From JAAZCI01 sp046462535 (GTDB taxonomy: Bacteria > Pseudomonadota > Gammaproteobacteria > Cardiobacteriales > Wohlfahrtiimonadaceae): DNA of 64,000 bases. The position numbers and the translations under genes were made by a program. Shown piece by piece: positions 52,856-62,328 of the stretch. The DNA is taken from the NCBI GenBank assembly GCA_046462535.1, contig JBKGVF010000024.1:1-64000 (forward strand). Direction: 5' to 3'. Every line of letters begins with the position of its first letter. Position 1 is the stretch's first letter. The notes under the pieces were generated by a model. That model worked only from the letters and a program-made list of their open reading frames with translations, was not told where the DNA came from and searched no databases.

Positions 52856-53209
52856 CTAAAAAAAGAGCATGTTATCAAAAAGATAGAGAAATCCATTAAC
52901 CGATGCTACACCGATAATCACACTTACAAAGACATTGCGAAAACGGATATAACTTAACAAAACAATCAGAAGCGCCATAGCTTTTGCGATAACAGCAGAC
53001 CAGGTAACACCTCCTGAAGAGTTAATTATGCCTAGACTTGCTAAAATTAATACCATCATCACACTCATCGGCAGAGCGTAATTAAATGTACGTAAGATAG
53101 GTGACTGTAATAGCCGCTCAGGAACGAGAGTAGGAAATGCACGTAGTAGATAGGTAATGAGCCCCATCATAAAGATAGCGACAAGTGTAAGAAGTAATTT
53201 ATGATCCAT
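52856..53209 (-). CDS. azlD: AzlD-type amino-acid export subunit
   Basis: 117 residues, four membrane segments. LITYLLRAFPTLVPERLLQSPILRTFNYALPMSVMMVLILASL is the AzlD signature. Works with AzlC as a branched-chain amino-acid exporter. Its start lies 11 bases inside azlC. Confidence 0.9.
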   Translation of the reverse strand: MDHKLLLTLVAIFMMGLITYLLRAFPTLVPERLLQSPILRTFNYALPMSVMMVLILASLGIINSSGGVTWSAVIAKAMALLIVLLSYIRFRNVFVSVIIGVASVNGFLYLFDNMLFF

Positions 53210-53888
53210 AATTTAACTCTTTATGAAATAAGATACTATGAAGCAAAATAATCCCTACACAGAGGATTAATGAGAGGATTAATGCATATTTAGGGATTAA
53301 AAGTAATACAAAAAGGTAGCTCCCTATCGCAAGTAGAGTTGGCCACATCAATCGCTTATGCCTAACTTGCTCAAACCAGAGAATCACAAAGAGTGATGCT
53401 AAAGCAAAATCTAAATGGGGAATACGCTCATTGAGCTCACCACCAATAACGACGCCCAATATAGTAGCCCCTACCCAATAGAGCTGACACAATAATGAGA
53501 TTTTAGTAAAGAGCTGCTTCTGCTGCTCTTTTGGTAGAGTCGTCATCAATGAAAAACATTCATCAGTTAAGGCAAAAAGACAATACCAACGTTTCATCGC
53601 TGCTTTCGGTAGTGCATGTAAAAGAGGCAAAGCATAAAAAATATGGCGCAAATTAATAACAAAAGTATTTAAACTGATATTAAAAATCCCTGCCCCACTT
53701 GCAATAAGGGGTATCGCTGCATATTGCGCAGCACCAGAATAAGTAATAATACTGATTAATATTGAGATCCACCAGGGAATGCCTGCTGCACTTGCCAACA
53801 CACCAAAGGCCATTCCTGCTGGTAAATAGCCCATCGCAATAGGCAAAGAAGCTGTTAGAGATTCGCGCCACTCTTCTTTCTGCGTCAT
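53199..53888 (-). CDS. azlC: AzlC-type amino-acid export subunit
   Basis: 229 residues, about six membrane segments. ASLPIAMGYLPAGMAFGVLASAAGIPWW, FSGAAQYA-like stretch TYSGAAQYAAIPLI, NLRHIFYALPLL and ALTDECFSLM are family signatures. AAGGAGGAGAG lies before the ATG. Confidence 0.94.
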   Translation of the reverse strand: MTQKEEWRESLTASLPIAMGYLPAGMAFGVLASAAGIPWWISILISIITYSGAAQYAAIPLIASGAGIFNISLNTFVINLRHIFYALPLLHALPKAAMKRWYCLFALTDECFSLMTTLPKEQQKQLFTKISLLCQLYWVGATILGVVIGGELNERIPHLDFALASLFVILWFEQVRHKRLMWPTLLAIGSYLFVLLLIPKYALILSLILCVGIILLHSILFHKELNYGS

Positions 53889-53914
53889 CCGCTCTCCTCC
53901 TTATAACAAATTCA

Positions 53915-53952
53915 CTTAAAATAAGAGCAGTGAACCAATCGTCCACTGCTCT
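53915..53952 (-). terminator. Terminator of the argJBD unit
   Basis: AGAGCAGTG and CACTGCTCT (53924-53932 with 53944-53952), nine perfect pairs, then TATTTTA on the minus strand. It lies 27 bases after the argD stop. Confidence 0.65.
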
Positions 53953-53978
53953 ATCTCATATAGACAGATTGCCTATCA

Positions 53979-55139
53979 CTATTTGAATGTTTTGAAGAGC
54001 TCTCTTAAACGCGAAATTGACTCATCAATCTCCTCTTTTGTGACAATCAGTGCGGGAATATAACGAACTACATTCTCTCCTGCAGAGACTAAGAGTAGAT
54101 GCTTCTCAAGTGCCCCCTTTACGATATCGCCTGCCGCAACCTCATCTACAAACTTGAGTCCTAAGAGTAATCCCTTTCCCCTAACCTCTTCAATTATAGA
54201 AAACTCCTCTTTAAGAGTCTCTAACTGCTGATAGGCATACTCACTCATCTTCTGCACATTCTCTAAAACGCCATTATTGGCAATCTCATTGACAACAGCA
54301 GCAGATACCGAACAGACAAAGGGGTTGCCACCATATGTAGACCCATGATCACCGGGAACTAAAACATCATTCGCTATCCCACGAGTCATACAGGCACCGA
54401 TAGGGATACCACATCCCAATGCTTTTGCTAATGTCACAATATCCGGCACAAGATCGAGAGTCTCATAAGCAAAAAGGTGACCTAATCGGCCCATACCACA
54501 TTGAATCTCATCAAAGATAACTAGTGCCTTATATTGCTTTGCAAGTGATTCAACTGCAGCTAAATACTCCTTAGTCGCCATTGTTAAGCCACCCTCTCCT
54601 TGCAGAGGCTCAAGAATAATAGCACAGACATTATCATTAAATTTACGAGTGAGATCTTCTACATCATTGAAGAGACATTCCACAACCTGAGGCATTAGTG
54701 GTCGATAATCTTCCTGATACTTCTCTTGTCCTGTAATGGCTAGAGAGCCCGTTGTTCGTCCATGAAAAGAGTTTTTCATGTAGAGGATAATATTTTTATC
54801 CTTGCTAATCTGATTACCATATTTTCGAGCGATTTTAATAGCTAACTCATTAGCTTCAGATCCTGAATTAGTAAAGAAAACACGCTCATGTTGACTCTTC
54901 TCTGTTAAGAGCTTCGCTAGTCGATTCTGCTCCTCATTGTAATAGAGGTTAGAGACGTGAATAAGCTTCTCAGCCTGCTCCTTAATGGCATTTACCATGA
55001 CAGGATGGCTATGTCCTAATCCATTAACAGCGATACCAGAGACAAAATCAAGATACTCAGTTCCCTGGTCATCATAAAGCCGCATTCCCTCCCCCTTAAC
55101 AAAATTAATTGGAAAACGACTATAGACATTTAATAACAT
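53979..55139 (-). CDS. argD: Acetylornithine aminotransferase
   Basis: 386 residues, PLP class III aminotransferase. NSGSEANE (91-98), Asp210 in VIFDEIQCGMGR and Schiff-base Lys239 in TLAKALGCGIPIGA are present. Converts N-acetylglutamate semialdehyde to N-acetylornithine. AGAGGAGAGAAGTGA lies upstream. Downstream of argB by 62 bases. Confidence 0.94.
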   Translation of the reverse strand: MLLNVYSRFPINFVKGEGMRLYDDQGTEYLDFVSGIAVNGLGHSHPVMVNAIKEQAEKLIHVSNLYYNEEQNRLAKLLTEKSQHERVFFTNSGSEANELAIKIARKYGNQISKDKNIILYMKNSFHGRTTGSLAITGQEKYQEDYRPLMPQVVECLFNDVEDLTRKFNDNVCAIILEPLQGEGGLTMATKEYLAAVESLAKQYKALVIFDEIQCGMGRLGHLFAYETLDLVPDIVTLAKALGCGIPIGACMTRGIANDVLVPGDHGSTYGGNPFVCSVSAAVVNEIANNGVLENVQKMSEYAYQQLETLKEEFSIIEEVRGKGLLLGLKFVDEVAAGDIVKGALEKHLLLVSAGENVVRYIPALIVTKEEIDESISRLRELFKTFK

Positions 55140-55201
55140 TCACTTCTCTCCTCTTATGTAGATTATTATTCATCTTAATGATCAATCGTAATTATCACTC
55201 A

Positions 55202-56092
55202 TTACTCTTCTCGATAAATCATCGTACCGCACCCCTCTTCAGTAAAGAGCTCTAGTAATATTGAGTGGGATGTTTTCCCATTAAGAATGACGACATTATC
55301 AACCCCCCGATCAATAGCAGCAAGACATGTCGTAACTTTTGGAATCATGCCACCACTGATGACCCCTGTCTCAATATATTGACGGGCCTCTTGTGTCGAT
55401 ACTTGGCTAATGAGGGTACTCTTATCTTTAAAGTCACTCATAATACCATCCACATCAGTTAAAAAGATAAGACGGTGGGCCTTTAAAGCACCAGCAATCG
55501 CACCAGCGACATAATCGGCATTGATATTATAGGTCTCTCCCGCTTTATCCATTCCTATCGATGAGATAACAGGGATATAATCTTGTGCAACGAGAATATC
55601 GACAAGCTCATGATTAATGTGAGTTACCTCACCTACATAGCCAATATCGATTTTGCCACTCTCATGCTCAATATATTTCTTCTTAGCTAAGATTAATCCT
55701 CCATCCTTTCCGCTTAAACCTACTGCTTTTCCACCAAGCTGTTGCAGATCGCCAACAATGCCCTTATTGATTTTAGCTGAGAGCACCATCTCGGCAATTC
55801 CTACTGTCTCCGCATCACTGACTCGGTTACCACCGACAAACTTAGTCTCCTTTCCTAACCGATTCAACATAGAGTTAATCTCGGGCCCACCACCATGAAT
55901 AATGATGGGGTTAATACCGACATACTTCATTAAGACAACATCTTTCATAAATTGGGCACGGATTTTCTGATCCACCATCGCTGCCCCACCATATTTGATC
56001 ACTATTGTCTTACCTGAGTACTCTCGAATATAGGGTAATGCCTCAACTAAAATCTCGGCTTTATTATGATTGGTAATTGTATCGCTACTCAT
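55202..56092 (-). CDS. argB: Acetylglutamate kinase
   Basis: 296 residues. Phosphorylates N-acetylglutamate. VIKYGGAAM with the ATP-binding lysine, IIHGGGPEIN and KLEIDVGGMIPK-like stretch GVISGGMIPKV are present. ATG 56092 follows AGGACC and begins one base after the argJ stop; the frame is open 26 codons further but would overlap argJ. Confidence 0.96.
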   Translation of the reverse strand: MSSDTITNHNKAEILVEALPYIREYSGKTIVIKYGGAAMVDQKIRAQFMKDVVLMKYVGINPIIIHGGGPEINSMLNRLGKETKFVGGNRVSDAETVGIAEMVLSAKINKGIVGDLQQLGGKAVGLSGKDGGLILAKKKYIEHESGKIDIGYVGEVTHINHELVDILVAQDYIPVISSIGMDKAGETYNINADYVAGAIAGALKAHRLIFLTDVDGIMSDFKDKSTLISQVSTQEARQYIETGVISGGMIPKVTTCLAAIDRGVDNVVILNGKTSHSILLELFTEEGCGTMIYREE

Positions 56093-56093
56093 T

Positions 56094-57317
56094 TTAGGTC
56101 CTATAGTCTGCATTGATCTTAATATAATCATATGAGAGATCACATCCCCAAGCAGTCGCCTCTTCCTCACCTGCTGCTAAATCAATCTCAATAATGATTT
56201 TATCCTCTTTTAAGAGTAAACCTAAACGTCCATCGGGATCCTCTATCCCGGCACCATTTTCGATCAATCGAACCCGCTCATCACCACCACTCATTGATAC
56301 AGTTACTTTATTAGGTGTGTATTGAGCTCCTGAGTTACCAATCGCGCAAATAATACGACCCCAATTGCCATCCTCACCAAAAATAGCAGTCTTAACAAGA
56401 CTCGAGGTAATGACTGATTTAGCTACCTCTCGCGCCTCATCACGACTATGGGCTGAAGTTACGGTTGCCTCAATTAGCTTTGTTGCTCCTTCACCATCAC
56501 GGGCAATCATCTGAGCTAAACGGGTATTCACAAAGGTTACAGCCTCCTTAAGTTTTCGATACCCCTCACTATTTGGATCAGTAATTTGTGTATGTTGCGC
56601 TAACCCATTGGCAAGTATCATAGCGGTATCATTGGTACTGGTATCCCCATCTACTGAAACCATATTATATGAGGCCTCTACACTCTCAGAAAAGAGTTGT
56701 TGGAGTAGAGCAGCATCAATATTCGCATTTGTTGTTAAAACACCGATCATTGTAGCCATATTAGGATGAATCATCCCCGATCCCTTCGCCATACCACCAA
56801 TCGTGACATTTGCGCCCCCTATCTCAATATTAACTGAGAGATTTTTATCAAAGGTATCGGTTGTCCGTATAGCATTTGTCGCATCTTGTCCCCCCTCTTT
56901 AGAGAGGGCTTTAGCCACCTCTTCAATCCCTTGATTGATCTTTTCCATCTCTAAGGGAACACCAATGACCCCTGTTGATGCAACAAGCACCGTTTTAGGG
57001 TCGATAGAGAGCGCTTCCCCTACCGCTGAACACATAGCCACTGCATCTTGATAACCTTGCTCACCAGTACAGGCGTTAGCATTACCACTATTAATCACCA
57101 CTGCTTGTGCAATTGCGGACTCCTGTAAGTGCTCATATGAGAGCTCAACGGGAGCGGCCCGGAAACTATTTTGGGTAAAGGTCGCAGCTGCGACAGCTGG
57201 AACTTCACTATATATAAGTGCTAAATCACGCCCCCCATTACTCTTAACACCACTGGCAATGCCCGCCGCTTTAAACCCAGGAACATCTGTTACCGTTCCT
57301 TTAAATAAAACATGCAT
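56094..57317 (-). CDS. argJ: Bifunctional ornithine acetyltransferase/N-acetylglutamate synthase
   Basis: 407 residues. Recycles the acetyl group of N-acetylornithine onto glutamate. The autocleavage site is visible: KGSGMIHPNMATMIG with Ala188-Thr189, Thr189 becoming the nucleophile. NSGNANACTG and the C-terminal DYIKINADYRT-type ending are typical. It begins 282 bases after argC, separated by structured RNA. Confidence 0.96.
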   Translation of the reverse strand: MHVLFKGTVTDVPGFKAAGIASGVKSNGGRDLALIYSEVPAVAAATFTQNSFRAAPVELSYEHLQESAIAQAVVINSGNANACTGEQGYQDAVAMCSAVGEALSIDPKTVLVASTGVIGVPLEMEKINQGIEEVAKALSKEGGQDATNAIRTTDTFDKNLSVNIEIGGANVTIGGMAKGSGMIHPNMATMIGVLTTNANIDAALLQQLFSESVEASYNMVSVDGDTSTNDTAMILANGLAQHTQITDPNSEGYRKLKEAVTFVNTRLAQMIARDGEGATKLIEATVTSAHSRDEAREVAKSVITSSLVKTAIFGEDGNWGRIICAIGNSGAQYTPNKVTVSMSGGDERVRLIENGAGIEDPDGRLGLLLKEDKIIIEIDLAAGEEEATAWGCDLSYDYIKINADYRT

Positions 57318-57362
57318 GATCCTCTCCTACTTAATCATTAGTTTTCAGATTTTAATTATAAG

Positions 57363-57418
57363 AATCGAGTTTACCCCGCCTAGTAAGCTACTCGCTAATA
57401 GACGGACTAAACTCGATT
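57363..57418 (-). ncRNA. Long two-part stem-loop between argC and argJ
   Basis: AATCGAGTTTA and TAAACTCGATT (57363-57373 with 57408-57418) form a perfect 11-pair outer stem; inside, CCGTCTA and TAGGCGG (minus strand, 57405-57399 with 57382-57376) form a second 7-pair stem. On the minus strand the odd pair is G-U; on the plus strand it would be a C-A mismatch, so the structure fits RNA made in the arg direction. No T-run. Family unknown. Confidence 0.6.
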
Positions 57419-57426
57419 GAATACGT

Positions 57427-57444
57427 AAAAAATAGCTATTTTTT
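57427..57444. other. 18-base AT palindrome between argC and argJ
   Basis: AAAAAATAGCTATTTTTT is a perfect palindrome. It could be a protein-binding site or a weak bidirectional terminator (short stem, T-run on both sides). Confidence 0.5.
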
Positions 57445-57598
57445 AATCGTTATTATCTAAGTTATTTAGAGTCAGCAGTAATAGCCTGCCCAATCTGCTC
57501 TGCTCCTAGAGCCCTACTCCTCTGAGTAAGCAACACTTTTATATTATCGAATTTATTTTTTTTATCTACTCTTTTTGCTATTTCAATGATGGTTTAAC

Positions 57599-58648
57599 TT
57601 AGATAAACATAGAGAGAAAGGTTAATCCCTCCCCTTCAGGGCGATTAAAGAGTAGATTCATACTCTGAACAGCCTGACCTGCCGCACCTTTGATTAAATT
57701 ATCGATGGCGGAAATAACGACTACCTTTCTACGCTCACGATCGACTCGAATTCCAATATCACATAGATTGGTATGGGTAACATTATGAAGTTCTGGTAGA
57801 GTTTGGGTGATTCGCACAAAGGGCTCATCGCGATAAAAATCCTCATAAAGCTTATAAAGAGAGGATTCATCCCGATCCTCTAACAGATCAAGATAGATAG
57901 TCGATAAAATACCTCGATTAGTCGGCAGTAGATGAGGGGTGAAGATAATCTCTACCTTCTGATCAGTAAGGTTACTTAGCTCCTGCTCAATCTCTGGTCG
58001 ATGCCGATGAGTTAATACACCATATGCTTTAAAGCTCTCATTGACCTCACAGTAGAGTGATGTTCTCTTTGTTGCACGACCTGCCCCAGTTGTGCCTGAT
58101 TTAGCATCCACAATAACTGTTTTCGGATTGACAATACCCGCCTCAATTAAAGGTGCAACTCCCAAAATTGCCGATGTAGGATAACAACCAGGGGATGCGA
58201 CTATGCGCGCGCGCGCTATCTTCTGACGGTGAAGTTCAGGCATACCATAAACCGCCTCTTCATTTAAAGCTTTAGCTAAATGCTCCGCTTGATACCACGT
58301 CTCATATTCTGCAACATCATCAAAACGAAAATCTGCGCCTAGATCCACCACCTTAACATTATGCTCAATTGCCAATTCTGCTAAATTTTGAGAGAGTCCA
58401 TGGGGAAGTGCCATAAAGAGTAGATCAAGATGGGGAATTCGCTCTCGAAATTCCTCTTCAGCCAACAAGAGTTGAGAAAAGTGATCGCGATAATTAGGAA
58501 AAACATCTGCGATATCCTCTCCAGCATAGCTACGAGATGAGAGCGCCTCTATAGAGACCGATGGGTGCTGCGCTAAAATCCAAAGTAATTGCTGTCCTGC
58601 ATATCCTGTAACACCAATTATTCCAACTCTAATTAATGATTGCTCCAT
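57599..58648 (-). CDS. argC: N-acetyl-gamma-glutamyl-phosphate reductase
   Basis: 349 residues. NADPH motif GVTGYAGQQLL (12-22), catalytic Cys155 in ASPGCYPTSA and GAAGQAVQSMNLLF at the C-terminus. Reduces N-acetylglutamyl phosphate. ATG 58648 follows GTGAGG; a GTG four codons earlier is less likely. First arg gene in transcription order. Confidence 0.96.
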   Translation of the reverse strand: MEQSLIRVGIIGVTGYAGQQLLWILAQHPSVSIEALSSRSYAGEDIADVFPNYRDHFSQLLLAEEEFRERIPHLDLLFMALPHGLSQNLAELAIEHNVKVVDLGADFRFDDVAEYETWYQAEHLAKALNEEAVYGMPELHRQKIARARIVASPGCYPTSAILGVAPLIEAGIVNPKTVIVDAKSGTTGAGRATKRTSLYCEVNESFKAYGVLTHRHRPEIEQELSNLTDQKVEIIFTPHLLPTNRGILSTIYLDLLEDRDESSLYKLYEDFYRDEPFVRITQTLPELHNVTHTNLCDIGIRVDRERRKVVVISAIDNLIKGAAGQAVQSMNLLFNRPEGEGLTFLSMFI

Positions 58649-58696
58649 TATCTGCCTCACTTAACCCCTTTAATAAACGTAAATGCCGATCCAAAT

Positions 58697-58725
58697 TAGA
58701 TAAAAGTATATAACAGTATATGCAA
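58697..58725 (-). promoter_or_regulatory. argC promoter candidate
   Basis: TTGCAT (58725-58720) and TATCTA (58702-58697) with a 17-base spacer on the minus strand. TATG-CAAA-CATA, a short palindrome with a 4-base centre, overlaps the -35; it has the spacing but not the sequence of an ArgR box. Confidence 0.5.
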
Positions 58726-58890
58726 ACATACAGTTCCATGTCAGTCTATTTTCTCACCCCATTAAACAGGCACCTTTCCTCTAGCTGAGACACAATATTT
58801 TAATAGATATTTGATCTACTACCGATATATTGATCGATTTTGCTAATATTTTTGCCATTTATAGAAACTCTCCTTATCATTAGCGAAGCA

Positions 58891-58904
58891 GATAATGATC
58901 ATTC
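58891..58904. promoter_or_regulatory. Fur-box-like site upstream of the TbpB-like lipoprotein
   Basis: GATAATGATCATTC matches the first nine bases of the Fur consensus GATAATGATAATCATTATC and has the palindromic core AATGATCATT. A TTATCATTA word lies 16 bases before it. It is 72 bases upstream of the start codon. Iron control is inferred from this pattern only. Confidence 0.35.
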
Positions 58905-58975
58905 GACAAGATTAAATCGGGAGCGCTCTTATACTCAATAGACGCACGCCCACATAAAAGAGACGAGGTGTTTTA

Positions 58976-59803
58976 ATGAAACTTAACAGAATCAACTACA
59001 AATTAATGACGCTATTAGGTATGGCGACTCTCATTACCGCCTGTGGTACGACAGGTACCTACATTGGTTACTCCAATACTGGTGATCTCCCGAGCGATTA
59101 TATTCAACCCTCCAAATCAGTAATCAAAGCTAAAAATCCGGCTACTAACGAATCTCAGGTGATGTACCTTACCCAAGAGAGTGTAGATCGGTTAAACAGT
59201 AACCAAGAGACTGAGTTAAAATTCTTCTTTACAGAGCATAAACCCAATGAAGATAGTCAACCAGATCTAACCATCCAATTTAATCCTAATACAGACAACT
59301 TTGATCCAACAGACAATGATAAAGATAACTATGCGCTTAAGTTTGATAAGAGAAGTGGCAATCTTTATGGAATTGTACAAGATGAAAATAGAAAGCTACA
59401 TGCTCTCGGGGCGACAAGTATTCCCGCTAGCGATGGGGCAATGGCCCAAAACTTTAAAGAAGGAGTCGAAGCAACCTACTCTGTTGATGCGATTGCATTG
59501 ATGGATAAAAATGAAGGTTTGGACGCGGCTCAATCGGGTAAGGGTAAGTTTAGATTTACCTTTGATAGCATCGTCGAAGGGGGAACTGGAGCTTTTGAGG
59601 GTGATATAGATTTAGATAATAATGGTCCAAAACTTGAGATCGTTGACGGAAAGATTCATGATGGCGCTTTCGAAAGTACTATAAAGGGTGATGGCAAAAC
59701 AGCTAATCTTGATGGTATCTTCACCGGAAAGGAGGCTGAAGGGATCACCGGGGGGTGGGAAGGTGATGAGATGCTCGGCGCCTTTAGTGGAAAACGAGAT
59801 TAA
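58976..59803 (+). CDS. TbpB-like surface lipoprotein (candidate Slam client)
   Basis: 275 residues. Lipoprotein signal ends LITAC (lipobox), mature Cys about residue 23. The C-terminal part (about 165-275) has Gly-rich beta-strands KGKFRFTFDSIVEGGTGAFEGDIDL and DGIFTGKEAEGITGGWEGDEMLGAFSGKRD, the form of the TbpB/FhbP-like eight-strand barrel. No transferrin-binding TbpA or HpuB gene is nearby, so the ligand is unknown. GACGAGGTG lies upstream of the ATG. Confidence 0.75.
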   Translation: MKLNRINYKLMTLLGMATLITACGTTGTYIGYSNTGDLPSDYIQPSKSVIKAKNPATNESQVMYLTQESVDRLNSNQETELKFFFTEHKPNEDSQPDLTIQFNPNTDNFDPTDNDKDNYALKFDKRSGNLYGIVQDENRKLHALGATSIPASDGAMAQNFKEGVEATYSVDAIALMDKNEGLDAAQSGKGKFRFTFDSIVEGGTGAFEGDIDLDNNGPKLEIVDGKIHDGAFESTIKGDGKTANLDGIFTGKEAEGITGGWEGDEMLGAFSGKRD

Positions 59804-59824
59804 ATAATAAAAAATAGATAAAAT

Positions 59825-59859
59825 AAAAGGCCCCCTTCATTAGCAGAAGGGGGCTTTTT
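59825..59859. terminator. Bidirectional terminator between the lipoprotein gene and sstT
   Basis: GCCCCCTTC and GAAGGGGGC (59830-59838 with 59846-59854), with A and T tracts on the two sides, between convergent genes. Confidence 0.93.
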
Positions 59860-59875
59860 ATTTCTACCGATCCAG

Positions 59876-61114
59876 TTACGATCGATTATCTGCAGCCATA
59901 CAGGCAGCGGCAGTAAAGAGTACATCAGTAGATGAGTTGAGTGCTGTCTCTGCAGAATCCTGCAAAACACCAATCGCAAATCCTACAGCAACAATCTGCA
60001 TTGCTACCTCATTAGAGATTCCAAATAGTGATGCTGCCAGTGGAATTAGGAGTAAGGAGCCGCCCGCAACACCCGATGCGCCACATGCAGATAGCGCCGC
60101 TACAATGCTCAAGAGTAGTGCCATCGGCAGAGTAACCTCTATACCTATTGTGTTTACAGCAGCAAGCGTTAAGATCGTGATGGTAATGGCTGCTCCCCCC
60201 ATATTGATTGTTGCCCCTAAAGGGATAGAGATTGAGTAGGTATCTTTATCTAAATTTAATCGAGCACACATCGCCATATTAACGGGAATATTGGCCGCCG
60301 ATGAGCGGGTGAAGAATGCTGATACACCACTTTCACGCAGTGTTGCCCAAACTAAAGGGTAAGGATTACGACGAATCTTCCAGTAGACAAGAATAGGATT
60401 CACAATAAAAGCAATCACGGCCATACTGCCCAATAGAACCAAAAGAAGATGCCCATAATCTTTAAGAATCTCGTTACCAAAATTGGCAATTGTCGAAGCA
60501 ACAATACCAAAAATCCCCAGTGGTGCAAAAGCAATCACCCAACGAACAATGGTTGATACTCCCTCCGAGAGATCCCCTAAAAGCTCCTTTGTTCCTACTG
60601 AGGCACGGTTAAGTGCAAATCCTAATGCAGCACCCCACACTAAAATACCGATAAAATTGCCCGTTAAGAGTGCATTAACAGGATTATCCACCATATTGAG
60701 TACCACTCCCTTAAATACATCAATAATATTCGATGGTGGGGCAAGATCCTCTACTCCTGAACTTAAAATTAATGTCGTTGGAAAGAGATAACTGGCTATA
60801 ACAGCAACTAGGGCAGATAAGAGTGTTGCCACAAGATAGAGGATCAGAATAGAGCGAACTTCTGTCTGACGCCCTGCTTGATGACGAGCAATCGAGGTGA
60901 GAACCAATACAAATATTAGCAGAGGGGCTACAGCCTTGAGTGCACTGACAAAGAGTTCACCTAAAATAGAGACTTTAACCCCTACCGTTGGAAGAAAGTT
61001 TCCAACAATTACCCCAACAATTAATCCAACTAAAATAAGGTTTACATTTCCGATTCGCTTATAGAGCTGCACTGCTCGCCTATAAAATGAGCTGCTGTTA
61101 TTATTATTGACCAT
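59876..61114 (-). CDS. sstT: Serine/threonine:sodium symporter SstT
   Basis: 412 residues, dicarboxylate/amino-acid:cation symporter family, about eight helices plus two hairpins. FFTRSSAANIPVNMAMCARLNL and SIPLGATINMGGAAITITILTLAAVNTIGI are diagnostic, with the conserved NMGG. Imports serine and threonine with sodium. A threonine dehydratase gene lies in the same window but not next to it. Confidence 0.95.
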   Translation of the reverse strand: MVNNNNSSSFYRRAVQLYKRIGNVNLILVGLIVGVIVGNFLPTVGVKVSILGELFVSALKAVAPLLIFVLVLTSIARHQAGRQTEVRSILILYLVATLLSALVAVIASYLFPTTLILSSGVEDLAPPSNIIDVFKGVVLNMVDNPVNALLTGNFIGILVWGAALGFALNRASVGTKELLGDLSEGVSTIVRWVIAFAPLGIFGIVASTIANFGNEILKDYGHLLLVLLGSMAVIAFIVNPILVYWKIRRNPYPLVWATLRESGVSAFFTRSSAANIPVNMAMCARLNLDKDTYSISIPLGATINMGGAAITITILTLAAVNTIGIEVTLPMALLLSIVAALSACGASGVAGGSLLLIPLAASLFGISNEVAMQIVAVGFAIGVLQDSAETALNSSTDVLFTAAACMAADNRS

Positions 61115-61286
61115 AGAATCCTTTCCTTTTTATTATGTATGCATTCGTTCATTAAATACTAAATAAACTAAATAAGTAACCATCACTAATAATGATCGCT
61201 TATAATCAGATTATTGCCCATCTCTCCTAGAATTCATAGCAGAGGAGAGAGATTTCTCATGACTCAATAGGAGCCGACTCAATATT

Positions 61287-62264
61287 ATGAAGCAAATTCT
61301 CTTAATTAAGACCTCCTCTATGGGGGACTTAGTACATACCTTTCCCGCTATTACTGACTTACAGAGGCATCTTGGTGATAAGCTTTCACTCACCTGGGTT
61401 GCGGAAGAGAGCTTTGCTGATATTGCCGCAATGCATCCTGCAACACAAACAGTTATCCCCGTTGCTCTGCGGCGTTGGAAACGGGCCATCTTTAAACGGG
61501 ATACCTGGAGAGAGTTTGCCCACTTTAAGGAGCTCATTCAACAAAAGAGCTGGGATCTTGTCATTGATGCTCAAGGATTACATAAGAGTGCCTTTCTTGC
61601 TCGTCATGCAAAAGCGCCAATTCATGGTTATGATCGTGAAAGCGCCCGGGAAGGAAGTGCTGCCTTCTGGTATCAATACCGTTACTCTGTACCATGGGCC
61701 AATCAATATAATGCGGTGACCCGTAATCGGCGCCTTTTCGCCCAAATATTAGGCTATTCCATTGACCATCCCGCTGATTTTGGAATTCCTAAGTGGGAGG
61801 CTAACTCTCCCTATAAACCAAAGCAGCCATATGCCGTACTGCTTCATGGTACTAGTGCTGCTCGCAAAGAGTGGGGAGAGAGTGATTGGATTGAATTAGG
61901 ACGAGCATTAAATAAAAAGGGATTAGCAACGCTTCTTTTTTGGGGCAATGATCGGGAACATCGTCGAGCCCAATATCTCGCTGAGGCGATCCCCAATGCT
62001 ATTGTTGCCCCTAAGTTATCATTAAAGGCGATTGCACCACTATTATCTGGAGCAGATTTAGTTGTAGCAGTAGATACAGGGTTAGCCCATCTAGCCAATA
62101 CGCAAGATAGACCGATCGTAACCCTCTTTCTCGATGGTCCACCGAGCTATGCAGGACCGATACCAACTGCTCATAATAATCACGTTATTAACCTAGGTGG
62201 TAAAGGCGCACACCCATCAGTAACTGAAGTCTATAATGCTATTGAATCGTTTAATCTCTTCTAA
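61287..62264 (+). CDS. waaC: Lipopolysaccharide heptosyltransferase I
   Basis: 325 residues, GT9 family. Adds the first heptose to Kdo on lipid A. KQILLIKTSSMGDLVHTFPAITDLQRHLGDKLSLTWVAEE is the family N-terminus; SGADLVVAVDTGLAHLANTQDRPIVTLF holds the ADP-heptose site. Indicates a heptose-containing inner core. AGGAGCCGACTCAATATT lies before the ATG. Confidence 0.95.
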   Translation: MKQILLIKTSSMGDLVHTFPAITDLQRHLGDKLSLTWVAEESFADIAAMHPATQTVIPVALRRWKRAIFKRDTWREFAHFKELIQQKSWDLVIDAQGLHKSAFLARHAKAPIHGYDRESAREGSAAFWYQYRYSVPWANQYNAVTRNRRLFAQILGYSIDHPADFGIPKWEANSPYKPKQPYAVLLHGTSAARKEWGESDWIELGRALNKKGLATLLFWGNDREHRRAQYLAEAIPNAIVAPKLSLKAIAPLLSGADLVVAVDTGLAHLANTQDRPIVTLFLDGPPSYAGPIPTAHNNHVINLGGKGAHPSVTEVYNAIESFNLF

Positions 62265-62292
62265 TCGATTACTTTCTCTCTATTGGTGGATG

Positions 62293-62321
62293 AAAAAATC
62301 ACCCTCCATGTAGGAGGGTGA
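62293..62321 (-). terminator. Terminator after the exported protein gene
   Basis: TCACCCTCC and GGAGGGTGA (62299-62307 with 62313-62321), nine perfect pairs, six T on the minus strand. Confidence 0.9.
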
Positions 62322-62328
62322 CTATTGA

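Noticed and set aside
57462..57536. 24-codon GTG-start ORF between argC and argJ
   Set aside because: No ribosome site and no recognisable sequence; could be chance or a gene remnant.
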